Numbered from the stretch's first letter, positions 12,137-23,271 are shown. The stretch: DNA of 60,000 nucleotides from Polytrichum commune (GCA_950295325.1 OX485807.1:23037666-23097665), one strand, 5' to 3'. Numbers and translations are program-made. The notes: generated by a model from the letters alone, not told the origin.

Positions 12137-13671
12137 TCAGAATCTCTTGAAGACATTCCTAACACCAACATTGCACATTGATGGCACGACAAGTCTCAGC
12201 TGCTTCAGCTGCGTGGAGTATCCTCCAATGACTTTCTTGTAGCTTGGTCGACTCTTCATCCTCTCCCAATATTCTACTAGTCGAGGCCTTGGTTCAATGA
12301 ACTCATTGGTTTGTTTCAGTAGGTCAATTCTGGCCAGAACAGGAATCAAGGCTGCATCTGCAATTGAGAATTCAAAACCTGCCATAAATTCCGTTGTCCC
12401 AAGCTGATCTTCAGCGTCATCCAGCAATTCGCTCAATTGCAGTTTATTGGCGTCAAGGGCACTACTATCCTTCAAAGTCTCTTCCATTGCATGCATACTG
12501 TTCAGCTTACTGTGATACTGTTGAGCAAGATCTGGATTTTTTGCCATCCTTGCTATTACCACTCTCCTCTTGAACCGACTAAAGAAGCGCAGCATCTTGT
12601 CTGGGACATGGCTCATGGTGAAGGGCTTGGCATCCCATTCATCCACCTTCTTAGCCCACTCGTGAGCCCGTTCACGATGCACTTTGTTGTCTCCTAAGGG
12701 CTCATTGAGCCTATCAATATACCTGCAACATATACACCAGTCAGCGCTGCAACATATACACCACCTTCACACATTCAAGCTTTTCAGTAATCTATCACCA
12801 TGATTTATGATTTATCACAAGAAACTAGACCCACATAGACACCAAAAGACATCTGCCACAAAATTTCAAGAAACAGAAGGCTTTGTGAAGTAGTTGACCA
12901 TGACAAAGGATGCCTGACCTGCCCTTCGCCAAATACTGCCCCTGAAGAGTAATAGAATAACTGAAGAGACTAAGAGAGCATGCAATACGCATTTGATATC
13001 TGACAGACTATAGTTACAAACATTCCTACTTCTCAGGTTCTTTCCTCACCTCTTTCACCTCATCAAGGTAGGCACAAATTTCATCTTATTCCTGGTCCTA
13101 AATTCAGGCTTTTAAAAGAAAGAAACTGTTTCATAGTTCATAATTTAGAAGCAAGCAACCTACTCAAGAAAAAATTCCTGGCAGCTTTAGACAAATTCAG
13201 CATATCCTACTGCAATGCTTTGCAATACCAGCACGCCAGGTAAATAGAGTGAGCCCAACAAAAGAAGGAATACAACAACATTGATTTTCCTGATCCTGCC
13301 AGGGGCAAAGGCCTGCGTCTTATTAACTGAATATTTTCTCCCACAAAACTTAGGATGAGAGTATTAGCACAAGATGAGAGACTAAGTCGTTAATATTAAT
13401 ATTTATACAGAAATGTTAACGTGACCTGACAAAACCCATTTTCGAGAGAACACAAAACTCACTGGAGGATAGGTAGACTTTCGCATAGCACCATGCTGCC
13501 ATTTCGAAGCACAGGAAGGGTTCCGTGGGTATTTTGTCGGAAAAAGTCTGGGTCCAAGTTTCTAGCCTTCAAAGGGTTGACTCTGATAGGTGTGTAATCC
13601 AAATTCTTCTCCTCAAGTGCAAGCCTCGCTTTATGACTGTTCAGAGAGAGGGGATGATGATAGAGCTGCAT
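12137..13671 (-). CDS. TCHQD: TCHQD-class glutathione S-transferase, two exons, complete (264 aa)
   Basis: Plant TCHQD GSTs are soluble cytosolic enzymes related to bacterial tetrachlorohydroquinone dehalogenases; their natural substrates are poorly known. Exon 1 is 13671-13463 (ATG at 13671) and exon 2 is 12722-12137 (stop TGA at 12139-12137), with a GT..AG intron of about 740 bp. The phase-2 junction restores a Gln codon. The N-terminal thioredoxin fold starts MQLYHHPLSLNSHKARLALE; Ser9 or Ser12 is the candidate catalytic residue. Pro53 in TLPVL is the cis-Pro, and Glu64-Ser65 is the gamma-glutamyl-binding pair. The C-terminal helical domain shows VVIARMA (124-130), the FSIADA N-capping box (188-193) and RPSYKKVIG (228-236), all typical of Arabidopsis TCHQD. 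Length is close to the roughly 266 aa family norm. No frameshift or missing residue is evident. Class assignment is very secure. Confidence 0.95.
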
Positions 13672-14960
13672 GATGATGTCCCCACTTGCCTATGTCACCA
13701 AACAAACATGCCCACGGCAAACCAAAGCTTGGCAAATAGTATACACTGTTTGCAAACAACAGCACGTGCAATATCAGCTGGTCTCTGAATCCAAAGTCAA
13801 GCCAACCCAGAACACTATTTAGCTCTCATAACAAATGCCTGTATAAAGAGACGGATGCCTTCCACATCGCCTAGCTCGAAAATCTGGTTGAAGGAGCCTC
13901 CTGGGATGCCATACAAATAGGTGATGACTGTAGGCTTGGGAGAGAATTCTTTGTCGCAAGGTACATTTGCATCCGTCTGGCAATCGCTACTGAATGAGAA
14001 GGAATCTTATTTGGAAGCCACATCATGGACTTCTCTCCGCACTTTTTCAGACCTCTTGATGAAATGTATGCCACATCTTCCTGCACGAAATCGGCATTGC
14101 AAATTTAAAGTACTCCTCACAGTGCAATATCAAATCATTAAACCTCCAACCTGATAGAAAATCATATTGATGCAATGAAACGAACACGACAATATCCCTC
14201 TTGCTATGTTAAGTATTTGGACTTACAGCAATCGTGATTCATCCACCCACTCAATCTGTGCCAAGACAACGCTAGGTCACATATACATAACTTCTTGACA
14301 AACTCCACCATAAAAGAAATCGCCAATCCTTAAATGAGCTACATTATACAATGTCACTAACAGGATGCCATCTCCTAAACATTTACCCTAGCCTAATTCC
14401 TCACCGTGCACCTCACAGCGATAGATCCACTATTGCAGGCTCTTCCTCAAATCATAACCCTCGCCTACTCGCATAACCACACACTCCCAAACGCCAATCG
14501 AACTCACCAAGAAAGAGGAAACTTGTCACGTAGAAGTTCCAAAAGTAGGGAATCAAATCACAGGGAGAGGAAGTAGAAGAAGCCTTAATGGACTCGAGAA
14601 CAACTAAGCCCTAACGTACATGAGCAATAAATGCTGGGAAGACCTCCGCACAATCCACTCCAAATTGGAGCCTGCCACTCAAGAACACGAAACCTTGATA
14701 AGATAAGAACAAAACACAAAAAAAAAAAAATTGAAAAAAAATCAACAACAACCACCAAAGCGCGACTTACGACTGCCCGGTGGCGACTTGACGCCGTGTC
14801 TCTCAAACCCAACTGCTCCCTGTCCCCGTCCACTCCCGAAGCGATCGAGAAAAGCGAGACGAGAGAAAGAGAACGAGATGGACCCTGACGTTGCAACGGG
14901 TGAGCAGGAGGAGCCGCCCAAGTTAGGCTGGCAGGCTGGAGCCGGACTGCCGGAGTGTCC
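13672..14960 (-). promoter_or_regulatory. 5' leader and promoter region of the TCHQD GST gene
   Basis: The minus-strand sequence around 14890-14830 is a C/T-rich start-like region (Y-patch style), followed by a consensus GTAAGT donor (about 14774-14769). A clean pyrimidine-plus-CAG acceptor lies further down, near 14090. This suggests one or more 5' UTR introns and a transcription start near 14.9 kb. Short ATG-initiated frames within 13870-14090 could act as upstream ORFs if that segment is exonic. No coding homology is seen. Confidence 0.35.
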
Positions 14961-15013
14961 TCGACTGCTGTAATAAGTTAAGTTAGCCTACTCAGCACAC
15001 ACCCGGCCGCAGA

Positions 15014-15032
15014 CAGACAGACAGACAGACAG
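15014..15032. repeat. (CAGA)n microsatellite
   Basis: A short perfect CAGA/GACA tandem run lies just upstream of the GST leader. Confidence 0.8.
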
Positions 15033-15233
15033 AAACCTGCAAATTTAGCAGCAACCGGATCTAAAGCTAGGCTCATACCTAAAGTGTTCTTATTCCCCAC
15101 TAACTTAATTCTCTCCTTCCAAGTTGCCAGGCAACATGCAGACCTAATCACATGCTACGAGAAATCCGTTACTAGGCTACCTTGCCCTTCTCTGAGTTCG
15201 TTTTCTCTCTCTCTCTCTCTCTCTCTGGTCTCG

Positions 15234-15560
15234 AAGCAGGTGCCAGCGGCGTCGATCGAGGCTCCATTGCGATGCAGGACGCCGCAGGTGGCACCCTCGC
15301 ACAGGCAGCGAGGCTGCCGACCATTCCACCCGGAATTCCCTCCAGTGCCACTGATGAACGGCCCACGTTCATCCATGATTATCATCCCGGACGTGGTGGA
15401 TGACAGTCGTTGAATCGGTAGAGGCCAGTTTGGTTTGGCTTCAGGGCGTCTTTTTGTAAACTCATCCATTTTGGATGAGGGGGCTTCTGGTAAAGACGAG
15501 TCCGTTCCCTTATAGGTTGAGGCTCGATTAAATCCCACTGTTTGTGGTAGATTTGTTTCA
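15234..15560. repeat. Dispersed repeat, better-preserved copy (pair with 17742-18085)
   Basis: It aligns along its length with 17742-18085. Shared segments include CCTCCATT.CGGATGC-like, GGAATTCC.TC.AGT, CCCACATTCATCC-like and CGTTGAAT.GGTAGAGGCC. This copy keeps many CpG sites whereas the other has mostly TG/CA at those places, as expected from methylation-driven decay. Its right end resembles half of the Mutator-like MITE at 24701-24944. A TC microsatellite adjoins the left end (15205-15228). The open frames in it are not recognisable. Confidence 0.55.
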
Positions 15561-15864
15561 AAGGATTTAATGTTCGATTATGTAAGTAGAAACGACTAAT
15601 CGTATTTTGGATGTATTGAGCACGTGAGTAGTTGGTGTTTGGAGTCACACGACGATTTTAAAGAAGAAGAAAAATCGGGTTAGCCAACTCAAGAAAGAAT
15701 GAATGATGCACAAGGGTTAGACAATTTATGAAGGAATTGTGCTTGGGAGATAGACTAGCTCGTGATCGAAGATCTTTGCGTTGGAGGTATACCAATCCAA
15801 TTGGGAATTAGACAACTCCCTCTTAGATCTTGCGCATGAAGGCGTAACGTCACGGAGTCTGGAA

Positions 15865-16235
15865 CTACATTGGACATAGTATTCAATGTCACCAATTCTA
15901 ATTATCTTGCTCAATACTAAGTGTGAAATGCGGTATAGTGTCACCAGCACTAAATGTTAACCCAACATTATTTGTCATTCCTTGTGAAAATTTCGGGGGA
16001 TTATGGATTCACGGAGTTGAAATTATCATCACTTACCAAGTGATCTTTCATCCAAATCTCAATCATGCATGACAATATTTCATCACAAGTTGTTGGCAAA
16101 AGGAAGGTAGGGTTTTGGCCAATGGATGAACTCGTCCATCGTCCAGAACAGTATTTGTTCATAAGAAGTCTCACCTAACAAGTTATCATAGTGACATAAA
16201 ATAGTGTATGACAATAAATATCATATTTAGTGTAG
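15865..16235. repeat. MITE, 'ATTTAGTG' family C, copy 1
   Basis: Left end CTACATTGGACATAGTATTC and right end (reverse complement) CTACACTAAATATGATATTT form a decayed terminal inverted repeat. The internal blocks CATTATTTGTCATTCC.TGT and ATCCAAAT.TCAAT.ATGCATGACA are shared with 45346-45603. It is non-coding. Confidence 0.55.
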
Positions 16236-16877
16236 CAAACCTGGCAAAAATGGTGAGGTGTAAAATAGGAAAAAATTGCTCTTCACCACCACCAACATAT
16301 GTTCACCTTCGGTGTGACGTCCAGGTGGTGGGAACCACAACTGCGAACACTTTAGCGCACATATCATGTGCGTGATGCTTATGGAAGTTCTTTGTTAAAC
16401 GACTCCAACTAAAAGATATGAATCGGAGTTAGACAACTCCCAGTGGATGGATGTTATTCACTAGAGCTAAACAACTCTCAATGAATTAATGAATCTAGAT
16501 GGAAATAGACAATTCCAACTAAAAGAATGGATGAATGAATCTTGTTGAAATGAGACAATCCCAACTAAAGGATTGCAATTGAGATTCATAGTAGAACCAA
16601 AGATAAAGCTATGAATATAAGATTTTCACTAGTATATGAGAAATAGAAAGTAAACATAGTGTTTATGGCGTAAATAAGAGCTCAGAGGGAGGGGGGGGGG
16701 AGGAGAGGCTCTTTTGTCTTTCTCCTATGGTTGGGTGGTTCGAGCTCATAGGCCATCCCAATCTTGTGGTTAAGTTGAAAAGCTTTTGTAATGCACAAAG
16801 GTGGAAGTTCATAGTCTAGTCTTTAATGTGCATTCTTTAATAATAAGAATTTTATGAAAAAGATGAATATGACAACA

Positions 16878-17332
16878 AAGGTGGAAAAGCAAAAAACGGT
16901 GAAAATAGGTTAATCCAATCAAAAACAATGGGTTAAAAATGTGTGCAAATGTTTTCATATATGGAGTAGAGGAAATGATGAGGAATGCAAGTTGTTTGGA
17001 TATTTTGTTCCTTCTAAATGAAAATAGTTACAATTTCCCAAAGGCAAGTAAATCAACCCCCCTACTTGTACTACATAGTCTCGCTAATGTGAGCATCAAA
17101 ATACCCTACGTTGCATACAAATGCACACAAAAGGGTTACCGTAATGACACCCGGTTGTGATTGCCAAGTGGTGTGAAACGGGACCTATTTGGCCAATCAC
17201 TGCATCCGGCCTATCATTGCATCCTTTTGAAGCCACCACTCTTGTAATGACCCGTTTCGGGTCCACACAAGAATCATCCTACTCTTAGGCACCGATAGTG
17301 CTCATTCACCGTTTTTCGTTTTCCTACCTTAG
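16878..17332. repeat. MITE, 'AAAACGGTGAA' family, copy 1
   Basis: The left end AAGGTGGAAAAGCAAAAAAC + GGTGAAAA is mirrored at the right end (reverse complement AAGGTAGGAAAACGAAAAAC + GGTGAA). The internal blocks TCAACCCCCCTACTTGTAC and TGCATCCGGCCTATCATTGC recur at 21561-21972 (inverted) and 32887-33343. The short ORFs inside it are not conserved between copies. Confidence 0.65.
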
Positions 17333-17741
17333 ATGGATAAGATGGACAAAGGCAATTATTGTGTACGAGCGCATTTCCCATTCATCCAACATAAAAGTTG
17401 TGAAATAGTATGCAACCCAAAGATTGATTTTTCAATTGACTCGACTTCAACCATACATGTAGAATCAGAAAATTATGCAACAATTGAAAGTTGGCATGCG
17501 TGTCTTGCTATGACACAGCGTGGAGAGCACTTTACTACATCAAACGAGTAAGCAGTGACCGAATTGACTGGCTCTATGAAACTGGAAACAACTTTAAAGA
17601 CCCCGAAGTATTGTTCTTGAAGTCATTGGAGATGAATCGGCAACAAACCTATAGGGATCAAATTTGGATATTGGGTGGATAAGAGGTACACTCGTATATG
17701 ATATTCCCCTCTCTTTGGATTTTTTTCTCTCTCTTTAATAT

Positions 17742-18085
17742 TGCCATTGCCGGCATCAATCAATGCTTTGGCTCCAAGCCTCCATTCGGATGCTGGATGT
17801 GGCATAGTTGCATAGACAACAAAGGTTGCCGGCCATTTTCTTTCACCTGGAATTCCTTCAGTACCATGGTGAATGACCCACATTCATCCATGTGTCTTCA
17901 TCCAATGCGAACCAGATGTCGCGGATGACATTCGTTGAATTGGTAGAGGCCCGTGTGGCTTGGCATTGGCTTGGGGTTTGGGTTTGTGGTGTCTATGTAA
18001 ACTTGTTCATTGTGGATGAGGAGCTCTAAAAACACAAGTCTGCTGTAAGTTGAGGGTTGATTCATTCCAATTGAATCTTGTCATG
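17742..18085. repeat. Dispersed repeat, decayed copy (pair with 15234-15560)
   Basis: This is the decayed partner of the copy 2.5 kb to the left, in the same orientation. It carries the same CCCACATTCATCCATG and GGTAGAGGCC landmarks and the same right-hand Mutator-MITE-like tail (TGTCTATGTAAACTTGTTCA). Confidence 0.55.
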
Positions 18086-18215
18086 TTTATTTGGGATTTC
18101 ATATGACATTTATTTTACTTGTTTATTAATAGAAGTAGGTGATGTTTAAGTAAGAAATGAACTGTTGGTTTATTCCATCCACATGTGATGTCCGTTCGCT
18201 TATAGCCTCCCCACA

Positions 18216-18256
18216 CCTGCTGGTGGTGAGGCCAGTCGGTGACTCCCACCAGCAGG
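18216..18256. repeat. Stem-loop with 11-bp perfect arms
   Basis: CCTGCTGGTGG at 18216-18226 pairs with CCACCAGCAGG at 18246-18256. It lies in non-coding, repeat-derived DNA close to a CGTTCG-containing segment that may belong to a LINE tail. Confidence 0.5.
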
Positions 18257-18499
18257 GTCAAACTTTTAAGTGGCTTTACACAACAGTGACAGTGGTTGGT
18301 CGAATCGGTCCTGCTACTCGTTCGTTCGTTGATGCCTGAGTTAATTTCGCACGCCAGATATTTTGAGCAAGATAATTCCGCACTAGTGGGTAATTTTGAG
18401 CAAGATAATTATGCACTACTAGCTAATTTTGAGCACAGTTCATTCACTACATTCTCACCTTCACAATGAGTGAGTTTACATAGTGGCCATGGATTCGTA

Positions 18500-18640
18500 T
18501 CCCTCTATAACTACACTAAATGTGATATTTAGGCAAAGCTTATTATTCGGAATTACGCAATGCTATATCTATTTACTGTACAACTCATATTTTACCAACA
18601 AATGTTAAATTGGTAGTTTTAAAATTACAAAACATTTGTC
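18500..18640. repeat. Truncated MITE, 'ATTTAGTG' family B
   Basis: Starts ACTACACTAAATGTGATATT, continues TTATTCGGAATTACGCAATGCTATA and reaches CATATTTTACCAACAAATG, after which the family match stops. Only the left half is present. Confidence 0.5.
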
Positions 18641-19265
18641 AGCCATAAACCCCCACCCTTAAGCGTCGTAATCCGGGTGAGAGCCTATGACCAACATGTA
18701 TTTGAATGATCACACTTAACCAATGAAGTCAGTTCCCACTGGATTCACAATTTTGGTGTCACCCTCACAACTTTACTCCAGTGGAATGCCACTACAAGCA
18801 TTAACAAATGCTTTTCTACTTATGGGCATTTGCTCAAGCACAAATCCCTTAAACCTTAGACACACCACACCACTAATAATTCCTAACTTCTACTATATTT
18901 TCTGAATTGAACTTAATCTAAATGCCACACAACTAACCTCACTAAATCTAAATTCACCTATATAATTAATAAATACTTTAAGTCTCAATTCATTCGGCAG
19001 TTGAGCCCCAGCTGTCAACTGGCAGTTAAACCCTCCTGGATCCAGTGCTTGGCCTCGGCCAGCAGCTTACAAACCTTTGCAGCTATGGCAGAGCTTAAAC
19101 CATGCTCTCAGTAAAGTCTATGTACTAGCTGGTGGACCTCCCAGCTGCACTAAGGGCTCCGCTGGAGGCTGGAGAATTCCCTTACGTTCCCCGAACTCCC
19201 ATATCAATCACTCCTGGACTCCCTGCGGTGAATGTCTTCTGCCCTTCTGGATGGAGAGCAAGTCG

Positions 19266-19347
19266 TCTAGATAGATAGAAACTCCGGTCCCTGGAGTAGG
19301 GGCCGGCGTGAATAAAGTGTCTGTTCGTAATGCCAATAACCCGATGC
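19266..19347 (-). mobile_element. LINE 3' terminus with (TCTA)n tail
   Basis: The reverse complement runs CATCGGGTTATTGGCATTAC, GACACTTTATTCACGCCGGC, GGACCGGAGTTTCTATCTAT. The same block, in opposite orientation and followed by a longer TCTA run, lies at 31275-31365. A shared 3' block followed by a variable simple-repeat tail is typical of a 5'-truncated non-LTR element. Confidence 0.6.
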
Positions 19348-19842
19348 CCACAGGACAAAGGTCGTTTTCTATCTAGCGGCTCTGAATTTAGAGGTGGTTG
19401 TGAATCCGACATTGGGATTCTCGTGACAATTCCCTTCAACCCTGTTGCATCTGAACTCTTTGTAATCTGTTTGTTGCCTTTTTCCTCATAACATTCTTAC
19501 ATCCCAGCCACCCTGCTTGCCTTCAAGCTTCAGTGAACCCCCTACTGCCGAATCCCAGAATGCACCCGAATGTAGATCCCTTCGGCAGCCATTTCCTATC
19601 ATTCAGCCATCAAGCCAGTCCTCCCACATTCGCTGCATCAGATCCTTGCCTGGTAGCACCTTCAGACACTCGAATTTGAGCGCCTCCTTTTCCTTTTGTC
19701 GGACTCCAACTCGAGTTGCTTCCTTCAATCTCTCCTCGGCTGGCCACTCAATCTCCCTAGATCCAGGGGATTAGACCTCCCCTCCTCACCAGATAGGGAT
19801 TCCTTCCTTTTCCTTGCACCAATTCCAACTGCAGCTGCCTAA

Positions 19843-20197
19843 GGGCCGGTTTACACTACGGTGGAGAAGTCCACCGGTCATGAAAAAAGGGCGTTTCTCA
19901 ATTGTGATTGGTTGAAAATGCAACTCTTGACCGGTGGGTGTTTACACTAGGTGAAGAAAACAATGGTGGTGAACTTTTCTCATGGATGATAAAATGACAT
20001 GGCCGCCTACATGGCGGCACTTTTTGGAGTTGGGCTTGTCCGGCCTCAAGAGGCCGGAGAAGCCCAACTCAATAACAATATATTTTATTGCCTTCAATTC
20101 TTCTCTGGCACATCCACCATTTGCCTCATATAACCATGTCTTGGCCAAGCATTCTTGACCGACCGGAGGCCTTCTCCACCGTAGTGTAAACCGGCCC
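19843..20197. mobile_element. PIF/Harbinger-like (Tourist-type) MITE, 355 bp, TAA target duplication
   Basis: The terminal inverted repeat is near perfect: left GGGCCGGTTTACACTACGGT + GGAGAAG, right its reverse complement. It is flanked by TAA at 19840-19842 and 20198-20200, the 3-bp TWA duplication typical of PIF/Harbinger insertion. An internal hairpin (20027-20070) has GAGTTGGGCTT..CCGGCCTC arms. There is no ORF, so it needs a transposase in trans. The intact ends suggest it is one of the younger insertions. Confidence 0.85.
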
Positions 20198-20549
20198 TAA
20201 GGTGGCATGTTCCATCTCCCTGCCGCAACTTCCTCTTGCCGAGAGCTCCCCTGTATCTACACCGTGTTTTCAGTCGCCGCATTCCCCACTCTATCACCTG
20301 CTATCTATGAACGGGGAGAGCTCTTCCGAATTCGGCAACACCTCCTCCCATTCAGCCTCTGTTGTCTGTCATTCTCATTCCCTACCCTAACCTCACATTT
20401 TCACCGAAACCCAGTGCTCACTTCTCCCTCTTCATTTCCCGACGCCTCACTCTGCTCCCCTCACAACACTGAACCCAGACCCACATTTGGTCTTCCCAGA
20501 GAGAGAGCCGTCTGCCGACTGCCCACCGCTCCTTGCCATCTCGGTGGGA

Positions 20550-20896
20550 TAACATTACCCAACCCAATACTCTTAACTTTGGCGCGGAGTTCGATGCGGC
20601 TCCGGGGAGGTTCGGATGCCAGCTCCGGTGGGTTCGGGTGGGTTGGGGCAAAATTGCCCCCTATTTTTTTGATTGGGTGGGGCCTTCCTTGATCTCATAA
20701 GGGGCCTCCTACAGTGATTTGGGGCCGTAGAACCCAAATTTAGCAAAAAAAAACCAAAAAAAGTCATCAAGGGGCCAAAACGGGGAGGGCCAGAAAAATG
20801 GACCCACCGGAGCTGGCATCCGAACCTCCCCGGAGCCGCATCGGAGCCGCATCGAACTTCGTGCCGGAGTTAAGAGTATTGGGTTGGGTAATGTTA
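20550..20896. mobile_element. Foldback element with ~85-bp inverted arms, 347 bp
   Basis: The left arm TAACATTACCCAACCCAATA.. continues through GATGCGGCTCCGGGGAGGTT and CGGATGCCAGCTCCGGTGGG; the right arm is its reverse complement with few changes plus one extra 12-bp GATGCGGCTCCG unit. GGGA directly abuts both ends (20546-20549 and 20897-20900) and may be a 4-bp target duplication. The loop is short and non-coding. Superfamily is uncertain. Confidence 0.75.
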
Positions 20897-21560
20897 GGGA
20901 TCTCAGTGCCCAACCTGGACCGGAAATCCAGCTCCAATCTTCACCTTGAGGCTTCCCTGCTACAGTCTAGCTTAATTCGACCAATTTATCGGCCTCACAG
21001 CTCTTAACCCCCTTCTAATTCACTCACAATCAAGACACTTAACTTATTTTTGATTTTTCAATTTTAATAACTCAAACTTGAATTCAACTCATTAAATCTA
21101 AACTAATTATTTAAAACTATCTCTAACTTTTAATGCCTCGTGCTTGTTATTACATTAACAACACACGCAACCACAAACACTGAGGTCTTTTTAAAATTTT
21201 GGTGTTAAATAGACATGTGGGCACAATATTGGGCTCACAACATTGATAACTCTACTTGGTAAAAAAATGTTTCATCAGTAAAAGGATATAGCACCGTGTA
21301 AATCCAAATAGTAAGTCACACTATATATCATATTCTACTAATTGTCCACGGAGATTCTTTGGCACGATTGGTTAAAATTCGATTCTTTCCAATTCCCATT
21401 GGTTACATGTAGTGTGAACTTTTGGTTTTTCCTTTATCAATTTGAGGTATATTTTCTATATTCTTCTAGAACGATTGATAAGTTTCGTGAGGTCTTGTTC
21501 AAAGGCTTATTTCTCAAACTCAACGAATTCATCTTTGTAACTTAAAGTACAAAAATCAAT

Positions 21561-21972
21561 AAAAACGATGAATGTCCACTACCGATGCACTAGACCAGGG
21601 ATAGAATGATGCTTTTGTGGACCCAAAATGATTAATTGTAAAAGTGATGGCCTAAAAAGGATGCAGTGATAGGTGGGATGTAGTGATTGGCCGGATAGAT
21701 GCTATCTCACACCACTTACTGTCATTTTTGGGTGCCATTGAGTTCATTGTTTCTTGTGTGCATTTGTATGCTCAAATTGAGGAGCCTCTACCATACAAGT
21801 AGGGAGTTTGACTAACTTACCTCTTTGGGGTCATATAACTAATTATTGACATGAAATAAAATTACAAAACAACTTACTTTCCTCATCATTTCCTCTACTC
21901 CATCTTTGATTTTTTTGCACACTTGCACAAATATTTATGACCAAATTAGCTTATTTTCACCGTTTTCCATTT
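21561..21972. repeat. MITE, 'AAAACGGTGAA' family, copy 2 (inverted)
   Basis: Ends are AAAAACGATGAATGTCC (left) and TTTTCACCGTTTTCCATTT (right). The interior is the reverse complement of 16878-17332, with matching landmarks GGATGCAGTGATAGG and TACAAGTAGGGAGTTTGA. Confidence 0.6.
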
Positions 21973-22245
21973 ATAAGATAAGTTAAGTTCTATTCATGAA
22001 AAAAATCATGATAAAATATAAATATCTTAATTATGGATTTTTTAAAAGCATAATTTTACTAATTGTGTGTAATTATTGTTTGACATGTTGACATCATCCG
22101 GTTTTGCTTTATTTATTTCATAGATATCCGATAGATTCCTCAAACATGATCGGTAATTATCGTGAAGTCTTCAACTTCAACCTTGTTATTTCTCAAACTT
22201 GATCAGTTAATTTGTACCTAACTGTTGATTCTCCCCTGACATAGG

Positions 22246-22312
22246 CCCACACTTACTGTGGCAGTGAACGGAGTTCGCCCGTTCACTGCTGCCCACCACT
22301 AGTATGTGTGGG
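22246..22312. repeat. Long stem-loop (CAGTGAACGG arms)
   Basis: CAGTGAACGG..CCGTTCACTG forms the inner stem, and CCACAC-TTACT..AGTA-TGTGTGG extends it outward. It lies at the downstream (left) end of the minus-strand LINE relic and could be that element's 3' structure. Confidence 0.5.
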
Positions 22313-22329
22313 CAACCTATTACTCTCAC

Positions 22330-22800
22330 CCCATATACGCGTGGATATGGGGGGTGGGATTGGCTTGATGCCTATTGGTTATAGGTGGACCGTGTTTCAA
22401 GGACTTGGGTTAATATGTTTTAATCTATTAGTGTTGGGGCATATTTCTTTTCCAATTTTGTTTTGTTGATTATAACGTGTGATAGGTATTTGATGGCTAT
22501 TTGTGAGAAGTTCTTATCAATTAAGTGATTTTGTATTGGAGGTTTTGATCTCTGTGAGTTACGTAAGTGTAGGTGTATGTATGAAGCCTCTTATACACAA
22601 CACAACAATCCATGCAAAATTGGCTATTGTGTTCCATAGGGTTATGGATCATGTGTGGATACAAAGTCTAGAATAATACGGTTTATAACATTTGTGAATG
22701 ACAATTGGTTATTACGTTGGTTGATGTGACAAGCTTAATTGCATGATGCAAACCGGTTTATTTAAGGTAGACAACTTCTATTGAGTTAGTTCTCATATTA
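22330..22800 (-). mobile_element. Decayed LINE 3' region, second copy
   Basis: Several blocks parallel 9065-9300: GATGCCTATTGGTTATAGGTGGACC against GTGCCTATTTTCATAGGTGGACC, then TGATAGGTATTTGATGGCTATTTG against TAAGTACCTTATAGCAATTTGG. The coding part is not recognisable. The adjoining 22813-23250 frame (145 codons, TTG-initiated) resembles nothing I know. Confidence 0.45.
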
Positions 22801-23271
22801 AGACACCTATATTTGAGTGGTAAGCGGTTTGCTTTAGCTCCAATAACATATACCAAAAAAGACATAAGTCTTAAAAAGATTGGACTATGTGTTCGAAATT
22901 TGATAACCATTTCGATATTCAACCTGGTTGGGGAACCTATACGGTCAATTAATGAGCAACATGATCATTACTTATGTAATGAACAAGACATTCATATGAG
23001 CTCCAACACTTTTGAGGAACATGGCTACAACCTAGATTTGGAGATGTTGATCATCTTAGAGCAGGTTCACATGGGGTCCCAAGTCCTATGTTCCGAGTCA
23101 TTGAGGTCAATTTGTACAATCTCAACCATTGAGAGCATGGGAGTTGGGACTTACCACTTCACACAGGGTCCCAAAGTCCTAGTCCATGAGTATGATATGA
23201 ATGCCTACATGACAACACTTTATGAAGGTGAGGCTTGGAACTTGTGTTGAAAGTCAAGTCCAACAAAACAC

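Larger units (their letters stand above)
18660..21190. other. C/T-rich island with nested transposons, no recognisable gene
   Basis: Composition changes sharply from the A/T-rich surroundings to C/T-rich plus-strand sequence, particularly about 18990-20550 and 20900-21010. Open frames exist but none is recognisable and none begins a plausible spliced gene. A LINE 3' end (19266-19347), a PIF-like MITE (19843-20197) and a foldback element (20550-20896) sit inside it. Without the insertions the flanks read as one continuous sequence, possibly an old LTR or captured genic DNA. Confidence 0.4.

Noticed and set aside
22813-23250. 145-codon open frame on the plus strand, the longest in the central desert
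   Set aside because: It begins at TTG, has no recognisable family, and is flanked by LINE and MITE relics; A/T-rich chance frame is the simpler reading.
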